Assembly (NCBI GenBank): GCA_903859155.1
Contig: CAIOLO010000032.1
Span: forward strand, 62,001 to 126,000
Length of the DNA: 64,000 bases
DNA from: an uncultured beta proteobacterium
GTDB lineage: Bacteria; Pseudomonadota; Gammaproteobacteria; Burkholderiales; SG8-39
Direction: 5' to 3'
Positions 26,636 to 35,635 of the stretch are shown piece after piece; position 1 is the first letter of the stretch, and each line of letters begins with the position of its first letter. Under the pieces are notes generated by a model. The model was not told the origin of the DNA and did no database searches. It worked only from the letters and a program-made list of their open reading frames with translations. A program made the position numbers and the translations under genes.

Positions 26636-26712
26636 GTCGAGCAAGCGGTGGATCGGCCGAATACGCCAGCCCCATGCCCGGCATCGCCAGCACCCGCTTG
26701 CTCAAACGCGCG
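26636..26712 (+). pseudogene. Duplicated 3' fragment of the PAS-phosphatase gene
   Basis: About 77 bases closely match the last codons of the upstream gene (25316-25389): both encode EYASPMPGIAS followed by (I/T)RL(I/L)KRA. A single base is missing in the copy (GTGGA-TCGG versus GTGGACTCGG), which shifts the frame, and the stop is lost. The remnant overlaps the 3' end of the molybdenum hydroxylase gene on the other strand by about 11 bases. It is a decay product of a duplicated homologue or a repeat left by insertion of the GGDEF gene. Confidence 0.75.
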
Positions 26713-29038
26713 CGGCGCCGCTCGAGCGCAGCGCGCGCCAGACCTTTTCCTGGGTGGCCGGCATTTCGATGCGCGCCGCGCCGATCTGCGCCAGGGCATC
26801 GTTGACGGCATTCATCACCGTGGGCAATGCGCCGCAGGTGCCCGCCTCGCCGGCGCCCTTGACGCCCAGCGGATTCTTCTTGGTGGGAACGACGATGTTG
26901 TGCAGGTCGAACTCGCAGAAGTCGTCGGCGCGCGGCATGCAGTAATCCAGGAATGAGCCGGTCAGCAACTGCCCGCTGTCACGATCGTAGTGGAGGTCCT
27001 CGAACAGCGCCTGCCCGGCCCCCTGGACGATACCGCCGAAAATCTGCCCTTCGCACAGCAATGGATTGATCATCACGCCCACATCGTCGACGGCGAAATA
27101 GCGGGTGAGCTCGACAAAGCCGGTGTCCTGGTCGATCTCGACTTCGCAGATGTGCGTGCCGTTGGGGAAGGTCGCGGTATCACCGCCGTAATCGGCGCGC
27201 GCGGACAGGCCCGCTTCCAGGCCCTTGGGCATGGTGTCCTGGCTGAACGATTTCTTGGCCACTTCCATGAGGCCCACCGAGCGGTCGGTGCCACCCACGG
27301 TGAATCGTCCCTTGGCGAAAACGATATCCGCGTCCGCCGCCTCCAGCAGATGCGCCGCTATCTTTTTTCCTTTTTCAATGATGCGCTCTGCGGCCAGCAC
27401 CACCGAAGAACCCGCCAGCACTGCGGAGCGTGAGCCGAAAGTCCCGACGCCCTGCGTCACCACGTCCGTGTCCCCATAGACGTAACGGATGTTGTCCGAA
27501 TCCAGGCCGAGGCGATCGGAGAGCACCTGCTTGAAGGTGGTGCCGTGCCCCTGCCCGTGATCCATCGAACCGCAAATCAGCGTGGCGTTGCCCGAAGGAT
27601 CGAAACGCACTTCAACGTGCTCATAATCCCGGCCCGCGGCCGGTTCGACCAGCAGGCCGATACCCACGCCAAGAATCTTGCCGCGCTTTTTTGCCTCGGC
27701 GCGGCGCCCGGCCGCGTCGGCGTAGCCCGAGCGCACGATGCACTCCTCCATGGTCCGCGCGAACTCGCCGCAGTCGTACTTCTGCTTGAACGGCGTGGTG
27801 TAGGGCATCGCTGCGGGCGGAATCGCATTGCGGCGGCGGAGCTCGGCCGGGTCCATGCCGAGCTCTTTGGCCGCGACATCGACGATGGTCTCGGTGACAT
27901 ACAAGGGCTCGGGACGGCCGCCGCCCCGGTAAAAGGCGATGCGCATGGTGTTGGTAAGCGCGCCGATCACCTTGGCGTGCACGCCCTGGAACATGTAGGT
28001 ATTGTTGAGGCAACCGATTGCCACCATGGTCGGATTCACGTTGCGATCCGAGGTGTTGTAGGCACCGATGGCGCACTTGTGCACGGTGCGAAGCCCCAGG
28101 AATTTGGCATCCTTGTCCAGCGCCAGTTCGGTCTCGATGACGCTGTCGCGCGCCTGCTCGTCGGTCAGGAGGCCCTCGCCGCGCTCGGAGATCCATTTCA
28201 CCGGACGGCCGGTGACCTCCGCCGCCCACATCGAGAGCGCGTATTCGGCCGAGGCGCCGCCTTTCATGCCAAAGCCGCCGCCCATGTTGTCGCATACGAC
28301 GCGCAGCTTGCTCTGCGGAATCTTGAACAACTGGTCGGCGATGGCGCTGCGTGTGCCGTGCGCCGACTGGATGGTGGCGCGCAGCGTGTAGCGCCCCTCC
28401 TCCGGGTCGTATTCGGCCAGACAGCCGCGCGGCTCCATGGAGTTGGCGGTGACCCGGTTGACCACGATCCTGTGGCGGATGATGCGGTCGGCTTTCGCGA
28501 ATGCGGCGTCGGTGGCCGCCTTGTCGCCGGCTTCGTGGCAAAAGGCCTCGTTGCCCGGATTCTTGTCCCAGACCGCCGGGGCGCCCGCGGCCAGCGCGGC
28601 CTCCGGGGTCACCACCATGGGCAGCGGATCGTATTCGATCTCGATCAATTCGGCCGCGTCCTTGGCCTGGTTGAGTGTCTCGGCCACGATGAACACCACC
28701 GGCTCGCCGTTATAGCGCACCCGCCCCTGGGCGAGCAGTGGTTGCGGGGTGACGAAGGCGGGAGAACCGTCGCTTTTTTTGCGCGGGACAATCGGACGCG
28801 GCGCGCCCAGCCCGCGTGCGCGCAGGTCTTCCCCGGTCAGAATCGCCAGCACCCCGGGCGCTGCGCGCGCGGCATCGGTGCTGATCTTGCCGAGTATCGC
28901 GTGGGCATGCGGCGAACGCAGCACATAGGCGCGCGCCTCACCGGAAAGTTTTACATCATCAACATAGCGACCGCGTCCCTTCAACAGCCTGGGGTCCTCC
29001 TCGCGTGGAACCGACTGCCCTATTCCATACAAACCCAT
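26702..29038 (-). CDS. Xanthine dehydrogenase family molybdopterin-binding subunit (CoxL-like, lone)
   Basis: A 778-residue large subunit of the molybdenum hydroxylase family. It binds the molybdopterin-cytosine dinucleotide and hydroxylates a heterocycle or aldehyde with water. Visible: GRYVDDVKL near the N-terminus, MGGGFGMKGG, an active-site loop FYRGGGRPEP (form II type rather than the AYRCSFR of true CO dehydrogenase), HGQGHGTTF, and the catalytic Glu in GAGEAGTCG. The FAD and 2Fe-2S subunits usually encoded next to it are absent from the window. Its last residues are read from the duplicated scrap at 26702-26712. Confidence 0.9.
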   Translation of the reverse strand: MGLYGIGQSVPREEDPRLLKGRGRYVDDVKLSGEARAYVLRSPHAHAILGKISTDAARAAPGVLAILTGEDLRARGLGAPRPIVPRKKSDGSPAFVTPQPLLAQGRVRYNGEPVVFIVAETLNQAKDAAELIEIEYDPLPMVVTPEAALAAGAPAVWDKNPGNEAFCHEAGDKAATDAAFAKADRIIRHRIVVNRVTANSMEPRGCLAEYDPEEGRYTLRATIQSAHGTRSAIADQLFKIPQSKLRVVCDNMGGGFGMKGGASAEYALSMWAAEVTGRPVKWISERGEGLLTDEQARDSVIETELALDKDAKFLGLRTVHKCAIGAYNTSDRNVNPTMVAIGCLNNTYMFQGVHAKVIGALTNTMRIAFYRGGGRPEPLYVTETIVDVAAKELGMDPAELRRRNAIPPAAMPYTTPFKQKYDCGEFARTMEECIVRSGYADAAGRRAEAKKRGKILGVGIGLLVEPAAGRDYEHVEVRFDPSGNATLICGSMDHGQGHGTTFKQVLSDRLGLDSDNIRYVYGDTDVVTQGVGTFGSRSAVLAGSSVVLAAERIIEKGKKIAAHLLEAADADIVFAKGRFTVGGTDRSVGLMEVAKKSFSQDTMPKGLEAGLSARADYGGDTATFPNGTHICEVEIDQDTGFVELTRYFAVDDVGVMINPLLCEGQIFGGIVQGAGQALFEDLHYDRDSGQLLTGSFLDYCMPRADDFCEFDLHNIVVPTKKNPLGVKGAGEAGTCGALPTVMNAVNDALAQIGAARIEMPATQEKVWRALRSSGAARV

Positions 29039-29336
29039 GGTCTTTCCTTCGTACTAAGTTGAATTCACGGTGGGGCCGATTTTAGGGCCTTTGCAGTCCG
29101 GGCGCTGCACCCTGTCTCGATGCTGTCCCGATGCGCGGGCGGCAAAGCAGGTACCCCTGCCAACCCGCGACAAAGGCAGCTGTTACACATGGTTACAAAA
29201 TATATCTTCGGCAAGGGGAGGATGCCTGCCGTCCGGCCTTGATAATCGGATTGCACGACTCGATCAAGATCACAGCGGAGCCACGCCGCACGATGTGACG
29301 GAGGAATTCACTTAATTATTTTGAATGGGAGATGTT

Positions 29337-29702
29337 ATGAGTCTGTTACCAGCAATGCACAAGGATACAAAACCGTTTTTGTTGGGCGCTCTCGCCGGCG
29401 CGGTACTTTTCACCTGGGTGGGATTTGACGCGCTTGGCTGGAAGACCGGCGCCGCCGCTGAAACCCTGGCAAAACGCCAGGCCGACGGCGCCGTCATCAG
29501 CGCCTATGCGCGTGTCTGCAGTTCCGAATTCAACGCCGCCAAGGATGTTCCCGTGCGTCTCGAGGCATTGAAAAAGGTTGAACGCTGGTCGCGCGGTGAC
29601 GTGCTGGCCAAGGCCGGATTTGCCACCATGCCCGGTGAGAAAGAAGCGGCACAGGGCGTATCGCAGGCCTGCGCGGATATCCTGATCCCCGAGAAGTCCT
29701 AA
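29337..29702 (+). CDS. Small membrane-anchored protein of unknown function
   Basis: A 121-residue protein. One hydrophobic segment (about 13-33; FLLGALAGAVLFTWVGF) is followed by a soluble part with two cysteines (VCSSEFNAA, QACADIL). No catalytic motif is recognised. ATG 29337 has GGGAG five bases upstream, better than ATG 29325. A convincing terminator follows, so it is a single-gene transcript. Confidence 0.75.
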   Translation: MSLLPAMHKDTKPFLLGALAGAVLFTWVGFDALGWKTGAAAETLAKRQADGAVISAYARVCSSEFNAAKDVPVRLEALKKVERWSRGDVLAKAGFATMPGEKEAAQGVSQACADILIPEKS

Positions 29703-29771
29703 AGAAAGTCCGGTGTGGACGGCGCATCGAAATGATGCCATCCTCCCGCCGCAGCCATAACTGAATCAAAC

Positions 29772-29794
29772 CCCGCTTCGGCGGGTTTTGTTTA
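29772..29794 (+). terminator. Rho-independent terminator after the small membrane protein gene
   Basis: CCCGC-TTCG-GCGGG (29772-29785), a stable tetraloop hairpin, is followed by TTTTGTTTA. It lies 70 bases after the stop at 29702. Confidence 0.8.
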
Positions 29795-29885
29795 TCCCGG
29801 GTCACGGATGGGCTGCGCTGATGCGCAGCTGCTGTCGGCGGCTGATCTTTTCCGGGTTTGCGCGAAACCATTTGTCGATGCCCGG

Positions 29886-29903
29886 TCAATTCGCCGGAAT
29901 TGA
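29886..29903. promoter_or_regulatory. Perfect dyad upstream of the NEW3-ABC operon
   Basis: TCAATTC (29886-29892) and GAATTGA (29897-29903) are separated by GCCG. The 18-bp palindrome ends 89 bp before the GTG start of the NEW3 gene and could be an operator. No regulator gene is adjacent. Confidence 0.35.
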
Positions 29904-29992
29904 GGACGTATCCACGACCGGTCCGAAATTTCCGGAAAGAACGTAATCTGCGAAATTTTTGGCCGGTGGCAATCCTGAGGGGGGAATCAACT

Positions 29993-31201
29993 GTGAAGAC
30001 AACCATAATTCAAACGAGCGGGCTGCGGACTTTGGCTGTGCGCGCCGTCCGGTACGCGATCATCCTGGCAAACCTTGCTGCACTGACACTGACGGCGAAC
30101 GCCGCAGAATCCAAGAGCATCGCCGGGTTATGGCTCACCACCGACTTTCCGGCAATGGCGGTGCGCGCCGGGGAAACCACCACGGTGAAAATCAAGCTGC
30201 AGAATGCCGACCTGCCGCCACAGCGCGTGGCGCTGGCGGTCAGCGGCATCCCGCAGGGCTGGAAGGCCACCATACTGGGCGGAGGCGTGCCGGTCACCGC
30301 CGCCATGCCCGCAACCAACGAATCGGTCGCGCTGCAGTTGCGCATCGAGGTGCCCGCGGGGGCGCAAAAGGGCAGTCAGCACCTGGTACTCTCCGCCAAG
30401 GGAAACGAAGCGACCGCCGATTTGCCGCTCGACATCATCATCGGCCAGTCTCTGCCTGCCAGGCTTTCGCTCAAATCGAAACTTCCCTCGCAACGCGGCT
30501 CGGCGCGCACCAGTTTTGAATACCCGATCACGGTGCAGAACGAGAGCGACAAGGACGCTCTGGTGAAACTGGCGGCGCAGGCGCCGCAGGGCTTCCAGGC
30601 AACCTTCACCGAAGGATTCGGGTCGCAGGAGATCAGTTCCATCCCCATCGAGGCTGGCCAGAGCAAGGAACTCAAGGTCAAGGTGCAGCCGCCCGATGCG
30701 ACCCCGGCGGGCGATTACCCGCTGACGGTCAGCGCCTCGGTGGAGGGCACCCAGGCGGTGGCGCAGATGGCAATCCAGATCACCGGCGCGCCCAAGCTGC
30801 GCATCACCACCGAGGACGGCCGTCTGTCGGGTGAAGCCGAAGCCGGCAAGCCCACGCCTTTGAATGTCATCATCGAGAACACCGGTTCCGCGCCCGCCGC
30901 CGGCGTCACCCTGTCAAGCAGTCCGCCCGGGGACTGGAAGATCGACATCGAGCCGCGCCTGATTCCGGTGCTCGCACCCGGGCAGAAACTGCCGGTGCAG
31001 GCGATCGTCACCCCCTCGACCAAGGCCATCGCCGGCGACTACATGGCGACACTGCGCGCCAACAGCGGCAGCGAATCGGCTTCGGCCGAATTCCGCTTGA
31101 GCGTGACCACCTCCACCCTCTGGGGAATGGCAGGAATCCTGGTCATCATCATCGCGCTGCTGCTCTCGGTCGGCGCGGTGGCGCGCTTCGGCCGCCGGTA
31201 A
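29993..31201 (+). CDS. NEW3-domain membrane-anchored protein of an ABC export operon
   Basis: A 402-residue protein. The GTG start at 29993 is preceded by a GAGGGGGG site; the longer frame upstream does not look coding. An N-terminal export signal (about 10-35, ends TANA-AES) and a C-terminal helix (about 377-399, LWGMAGILVIIIALLLSVG) enclose a beta-rich periplasmic region of three or four Ig-like units. Two show the NEW3 pattern of AGDYPLTVSAS and AGDYMATLRA after a Pro/Gly turn. It ends 8 bp before the ABC ATPase gene, so the three genes are surely co-transcribed. It may bind or present the exported substrate. Confidence 0.82.
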   Translation: MKTTIIQTSGLRTLAVRAVRYAIILANLAALTLTANAAESKSIAGLWLTTDFPAMAVRAGETTTVKIKLQNADLPPQRVALAVSGIPQGWKATILGGGVPVTAAMPATNESVALQLRIEVPAGAQKGSQHLVLSAKGNEATADLPLDIIIGQSLPARLSLKSKLPSQRGSARTSFEYPITVQNESDKDALVKLAAQAPQGFQATFTEGFGSQEISSIPIEAGQSKELKVKVQPPDATPAGDYPLTVSASVEGTQAVAQMAIQITGAPKLRITTEDGRLSGEAEAGKPTPLNVIIENTGSAPAAGVTLSSSPPGDWKIDIEPRLIPVLAPGQKLPVQAIVTPSTKAIAGDYMATLRANSGSESASAEFRLSVTTSTLWGMAGILVIIIALLLSVGAVARFGRR

Positions 31202-31209
31202 CTCACGCA

Positions 31210-32181
31210 ATGAGCGAAGTCCTCATCGAGGCACGCGGCCTGAAAAAGCGCTATGGCAAAACCACAGCGGTCGATGGCATCGATCTTACGGTGCACCGCG
31301 GCGAGATCTTCGGCCTGCTCGGCCCGAACGGCGCGGGCAAGACCACCACCATTCTGATGCTGCTGGGGCTTACCGAGGCCGATGAGGGCCGCATTTCGGT
31401 GTGTGGCGCCGATCCCATGCGCGATCCCCTGACGGTCAAGGAACGCGTCGCCTATCTGCCCGACATGGTCGGCTTCTACGACAACCTCAGTGCGCGCGCC
31501 AACCTGCGCTACACCGGGCGACTCGCGGGAATTGCCGCGCAGGAACTCGACGCACGCATCGATGGCGCCCTCGCCCGCGTGCGCCTGGACAGCGTGGCCG
31601 ACCACAAGGTGGGCACCTATTCGCGCGGCATGCGCCAGCGCCTGGGGCTTGCCGAGATTCTGATGAAGCGAGCGCAGGCGGCGATTCTCGATGAGCCGAC
31701 CAACGGCCTCGATCCGCAGTCTACCTTCGAGTTGCTCGACATGATCCGCACGCTGCGCGACGACGGCATGGCGATCATACTGTCCTCGCACATCCTGGAC
31801 CGGGTGCAGGCCATCTGCGACCGGGTGGCGCTGTTTAGCAACGGCCGCATTGCCATCGAGGGCAGCGTGCGCGAGCTCGCGGCACAGGTGCTGGGCGGCG
31901 GATACACGCTGCAGGTGGACACTGACCCGAAAAACGGCGCCCCGCACAAGGGCACGCTGGCGGCACTGCTGGGTTCGGTGGAGGGCGTGAGCGGCGTGCA
32001 CTCGGCCGAGCCTGGCCACTACCACGTGCTCGCCATGCGCGATGTGCGCGACGCGGTGGCACGCGCAATGGTCGAAGCGGGCGTGCCGATCCTGCGCCTG
32101 GCCAGCGTCGAGCCGAGCCTGGACGAAATCTACCGGCGTTATTTCGAGGGCATCAATGGCACAGCGCATGGCACGGCGTAG
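31210..32181 (+). CDS. ABC transporter ATP-binding protein (ABC-2 type)
   Basis: A 323-residue ATPase with Walker A GPNGAGKTT, signature YSRGMRQRLGL, Walker B AILDEPTNGLD and switch His in LSSHILD. The C-terminal extension (about 220-320) is typical of CcmA/NatA-like drug or polymer exporters. It lies between the NEW3 protein (8-bp gap) and the permease (26-bp overlap). Confidence 0.95.
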   Translation: MSEVLIEARGLKKRYGKTTAVDGIDLTVHRGEIFGLLGPNGAGKTTTILMLLGLTEADEGRISVCGADPMRDPLTVKERVAYLPDMVGFYDNLSARANLRYTGRLAGIAAQELDARIDGALARVRLDSVADHKVGTYSRGMRQRLGLAEILMKRAQAAILDEPTNGLDPQSTFELLDMIRTLRDDGMAIILSSHILDRVQAICDRVALFSNGRIAIEGSVRELAAQVLGGGYTLQVDTDPKNGAPHKGTLAALLGSVEGVSGVHSAEPGHYHVLAMRDVRDAVARAMVEAGVPILRLASVEPSLDEIYRRYFEGINGTAHGTA

Positions 32182-33133
32182 CGGTTCTCCCTGGAAGGGT
32201 TGCGGCATCGTGTTCGAGAAGGAATTCTCCGATCACCTGCGCAGCCCGCGCATGCTGGTGCTCGAGTGGCTGATCCTGCTCACCGGCATTGGCGCGGTAT
32301 TCATGTCGATCCAGGGGCTGCGCACCACCACGGCGCAGGACCCGTTCCTGTTCCTGCGCCTCTTTACCGACGCACGCGAATCGATGCCGTCGTTTCTTTC
32401 CGTGCTGAGCTTCCTGATTCCGCTGATGGCGATCGGCCTGGGTTTCGACAGCATCAACGGCGAATTCAACCGCCGCACCATGAGCCGCGTGCTGGCGCAG
32501 CCCATCTACCGCGACGCATTGCTGCTGGGAAAATTCGGCGGCGGGCTGGCCACTCTCGCCGTGGGCCTGATGACCCTGTGGCTGCTGATCATCGGACTGG
32601 GACTGTTGCGCCTGGGCGTGGCCCCCAGCGGTGAAGAAGTGGCGCGCGGTTTCGTGTTCCTTTGCGTGGCGCTGGCGTACGGGGGCGTCTGGCTGGCCGT
32701 GGCGATGCTGTGCTCGGTGCTATGCCGCTCGCCCGCCACGGCGGCATTCTCGGCGCTGGGTGCATGGCTGCTGTTGAGCCTGCTGTGGCCGATGATGGCG
32801 CGCTTTCTCGCCGAAATCGTCTATCCGCCCACCGATATGGCGATTCTGCTCGGTGTGCAAAGCCCGCAGCAGATCGGTCTGCAGCAGATTCTCGCCCGCA
32901 TTTCCCCGAGCACCCTGTTCGGCGAGGCGGTCATCGGCATGCTGCAACCGGCAACGCGCACCTTCGGCGTGGTGTTCGCGAGCCAGGTGCGGGGCGCCGT
33001 CGCCGGAGCGCCGCTCTCCTTCGGCCAGAGTTTGCTGCTGGTCTGGCCGCAGTTCACCGGGCTCATCGCCGCCGCAATCATCCTGTTTGCCGCTTCCTAC
33101 ATGGCATTCCAGCGGCAGGAAGTGCGCGCCTGA
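32156..33133 (+). CDS. ABC-2 type permease
   Basis: A 325-residue inner-membrane protein. Six hydrophobic segments are visible, among them LEWLILLTGIGAVFMSI, FLIPLMAIGLGF, LATLAVGLMTLWLLIIGLGL and AAIILFAASYMAF at the end. The motif NRRTMSRVLAQPIYRDALLLGK after the second helix is typical of ABC-2 permeases of the NosY/YhaP type. ATG 32156 has GAGGG five bases before it and overlaps the ATPase gene by 26 bp. Confidence 0.92.
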   Translation: MAQRMARRSGSPWKGCGIVFEKEFSDHLRSPRMLVLEWLILLTGIGAVFMSIQGLRTTTAQDPFLFLRLFTDARESMPSFLSVLSFLIPLMAIGLGFDSINGEFNRRTMSRVLAQPIYRDALLLGKFGGGLATLAVGLMTLWLLIIGLGLLRLGVAPSGEEVARGFVFLCVALAYGGVWLAVAMLCSVLCRSPATAAFSALGAWLLLSLLWPMMARFLAEIVYPPTDMAILLGVQSPQQIGLQQILARISPSTLFGEAVIGMLQPATRTFGVVFASQVRGAVAGAPLSFGQSLLLVWPQFTGLIAAAIILFAASYMAFQRQEVRA

Positions 33134-33245
33134 AACTTCGCCGCCGGAGACGCTGAGGGCCGGCTACTACGGCGCTATCGTCGCCACCTGTTCGCCTCAC
33201 CCGGATGACGGGCCTTACATTCGGCCCGCGAAATTGATAAGGTAC

Positions 33246-33267
33246 CAATCCAGACGTTGCTGGATTG
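33246..33267. promoter_or_regulatory. Perfect 8-bp inverted repeat upstream of Bug receptor 5
   Basis: CAATCCAG (33246-33253) and CTGGATTG (33260-33267) flank a 6-base centre. It lies 98-119 bp before the receptor ATG. No T-tract follows, so an operator is more likely than a terminator. Confidence 0.4.
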
Positions 33268-33364
33268 AAGCGGCGGCTGCCGGACAGGCAACGCTATCAG
33301 GCGAGGGGCTGACAGGCCGCACAGGGCCCGCCAGTACCCGCGTCGTCAACGAGGAGGGAGATCC

Positions 33365-34333
33365 ATGGAAAAGTCGATGCGTGCATGCGCGTTCTTCACG
33401 GTGCTGGGCTTCGCTTGCGCCGTGCACGCGCAGGAATATCCGGTCAAGCCGATCCGGCTAATCGTGGCGACCGCGCCCGGCGGCTTGATGGATGTGCCCG
33501 GCCGGCTGTTTGCGGACTATGTCGACCGCGCACTCGGTCAGCGCGTACTGGTGGAGAACCGCGGCGGCGCAGGCGGCAACCTGGGCGCCGAAGCGCTCGC
33601 CAAGGCGGCCGCGGACGGCTATACGCTGGGCCTGATCCAGCTCGGAAACGTCGCGATCAATCCATTCATATTCAAGGATATGTCGTTCGACCCGCTTGCC
33701 GACCTGATGCCGGTCGCGCCGCTCACCAGCTCGCCTATTGTCATCGGCATCAACTCCAAGCTGCCGGCTGCCAATCTGGCCGAATTCATCGCACTGACGA
33801 AAAAAGACCCCGGCCGCATCAATCATGGCTCCGCGGGCCCGGGAACGTTTCCGCACCTGGCCTCCGAATTGTTCTCCTCGATGTCGGGGGCGAAGCTGAC
33901 GCAGGTCCACTACAAGGGCACCGGTCCGGCGCTTGCCGACCTGATCGGCGGCCAGATCCAGGTGGTTTTCGCCGGATTGGGCGTAGTACGCGCGCAGGCG
34001 GCCGCCGGCAACGTGCGCATCCTTGCAGTGGCCCAGAAGGTCCGTCTCAAGACCGCGCCGGAGATACCGACCGCAGAGGAGGCGGGGCTCGCCGGCTATG
34101 AGGCCATCACCTGGTTCGGGATTGTTGCCCCCCGGAATACGCCCGAACGCATCGTTGCCGCGCTGAACCGCCAGATCCACGCCATGCAGGACGACCCTGC
34201 TGTGCTCAAGCGTCTGGCCGAAGGCGGACTGGATCCCCTCAAGGAATCACCCGGCGATTTTGGCGCGCGAATCCGGCGGGACTACGAACGCTATCGCGAG
34301 GTGGTGAAGGTTGCCGGACTGAAACCGGAATGA
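33365..34333 (+). CDS. Bug-family TTT solute-binding receptor (5)
   Basis: A 322-residue receptor. Strong GAGGAGGGAG site before ATG 33365. Signal peptide about 1-22 (MEKSMRACAFFTVLGFA, cleavage before QEYP), then IRLIVATAPGGLMDVPGR, ENRGGAGGNLGAEALAK and DGYTLGLI. It has its own leader with a dyad and stands alone: no enzyme gene follows in the same direction, and it converges with receptor 6. Confidence 0.93.
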   Translation: MEKSMRACAFFTVLGFACAVHAQEYPVKPIRLIVATAPGGLMDVPGRLFADYVDRALGQRVLVENRGGAGGNLGAEALAKAAADGYTLGLIQLGNVAINPFIFKDMSFDPLADLMPVAPLTSSPIVIGINSKLPAANLAEFIALTKKDPGRINHGSAGPGTFPHLASELFSSMSGAKLTQVHYKGTGPALADLIGGQIQVVFAGLGVVRAQAAAGNVRILAVAQKVRLKTAPEIPTAEEAGLAGYEAITWFGIVAPRNTPERIVAALNRQIHAMQDDPAVLKRLAEGGLDPLKESPGDFGARIRRDYERYREVVKVAGLKPE

Positions 34334-34467
34334 TCCCGGGCGGCGGACCGGCGGTTCAGTGATTCGCATCGCAAACGCCCGGATGGCGCCGCTCCCGCCC
34401 CGCTCTGCCACTTGCAGGGAATCCACCCGCCGCAGCCAGAGCGCGACGGCCTGGTGAGCCTTGCCGG

Positions 34468-35463
34468 CTACTGCGGCTCGATCTTGGCCAGCTTCACATA
34501 GCGGGCCCAGCGTTCGCCGTCCTCCCTGAGCATGGTGACCATCTGCTCGGGAGTGCCGTTGAGCACGTCGGTGGCCACATTGTGCAGGAAGGCGCGGGTC
34601 TCATCGGTGGCATTGATCTGCGCAATCCAGTTGGCGAGCCTGTCGACGATGGGCTTCGGGGTGCCCGCGGGGGCGACGACGCCCCACCACGCGGAGATGT
34701 CGTAACCGGGGAATCCCGCCTCTGCCATGGTCGGGACCTCGGGCAATGCAGCCGAGCGCTTGGAGCCGGTAACCGCGATCACGCGGATGCGCCCGGCGCG
34801 CGCCTGGCCCGTCATGAAGGTGGCGTCGCCAACCAGGAAATCGAGGCGCCCGCCCATCAGATCGGTGACGCCCTGCACCGTGGTGGTGTAGGGAATGCGC
34901 TCGGATTTCAGACCCGCCATCTCCTTGAACAGCTCGCCGGCGACCTGTCCGGTATTGTTGTTGACGCCGAAGGAGCCGTTATCGGGCTTCTTCTTCAGTT
35001 CCGCGACCATGTCTGCCACCGTTTTCACTGCACTCTTGCCATCCACGGCAAATACGAAATTGAGGCTTGAAATCGGCGCAACCGGCGTGAAATCCTTGAG
35101 CGGATCGTAGGGCAGCTTCTTGAAAAGATAGGGCGCCGCCGAAAGCGTCGAACTCGCCGGCGCGATCAGGATGGTGTAGCCGTCGGGTTTGGCGCGCGCC
35201 GCCGCTTCAGTGCCGATAACGCCCTGCGCACCGACACGGTTCTCGACGATTACCGGCTTGCCGGAGAGTCTGCCTATTCGCTCGCTGTAGTAACGCACCA
35301 GAATGTCCCCGCCGGAACCGGCGGCGAAACTGCAGATGGCGCGGATCTCGCGCGTGGGGTATTCCTGTGCCACGGCCGGCAACGCAACAAGCGATGCAGC
35401 GGCAGCGAATACGCATGCAGCAGCAGCGCCCCCCCTGGTGGATCGAGAAATTGAATGCTTCAT
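34468..35463 (-). CDS. Bug-family TTT solute-binding receptor (6)
   Basis: A 331-residue receptor. ATG 35463 follows GGGGAG; the upstream in-frame start at 35505 adds 14 unlike residues. Long signal peptide (about 1-32) ending PAVA-QEYP. The ligand loop is changed from the usual PGGxxD to FAAGSGGDILVRYY, with ENRVGAQGVIGTEAAAR and DGYTILIA after it. It converges with receptor 5; no enzyme gene is attached. Confidence 0.92.
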   Translation of the reverse strand: MKHSISRSTRGGAAAACVFAAAASLVALPAVAQEYPTREIRAICSFAAGSGGDILVRYYSERIGRLSGKPVIVENRVGAQGVIGTEAAARAKPDGYTILIAPASSTLSAAPYLFKKLPYDPLKDFTPVAPISSLNFVFAVDGKSAVKTVADMVAELKKKPDNGSFGVNNNTGQVAGELFKEMAGLKSERIPYTTTVQGVTDLMGGRLDFLVGDATFMTGQARAGRIRVIAVTGSKRSAALPEVPTMAEAGFPGYDISAWWGVVAPAGTPKPIVDRLANWIAQINATDETRAFLHNVATDVLNGTPEQMVTMLREDGERWARYVKLAKIEPQ

Positions 35464-35544
35464 GGCTCCCCTTGTTTGTTGGTGCATGAGACGGGTTACC
35501 GCCAAATTCCCGCCTGTGCATTCAGGCCCTCAATTGCACGCGCG

Positions 35545-35562
35545 CCGGAGCGCGAGCTCCGG
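35545..35562. other. GNRA-capped hairpin between uspA-like gene and receptor 6
   Basis: CCGGAGC (35545-35551), loop GCGA, GCTCCGG (35556-35562). It would end the leftward stress-protein transcript, but no T-tract follows, so it is at best a partial terminator or a 3'-end stabiliser. Confidence 0.35.
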
Positions 35563-35635
35563 GGCTCTCCTGAAACGTGCGTTCAGGCTGGCTTGCTGCG
35601 CAGGCACGACAACTCGGCGAACGGTCGCCGGTCTT

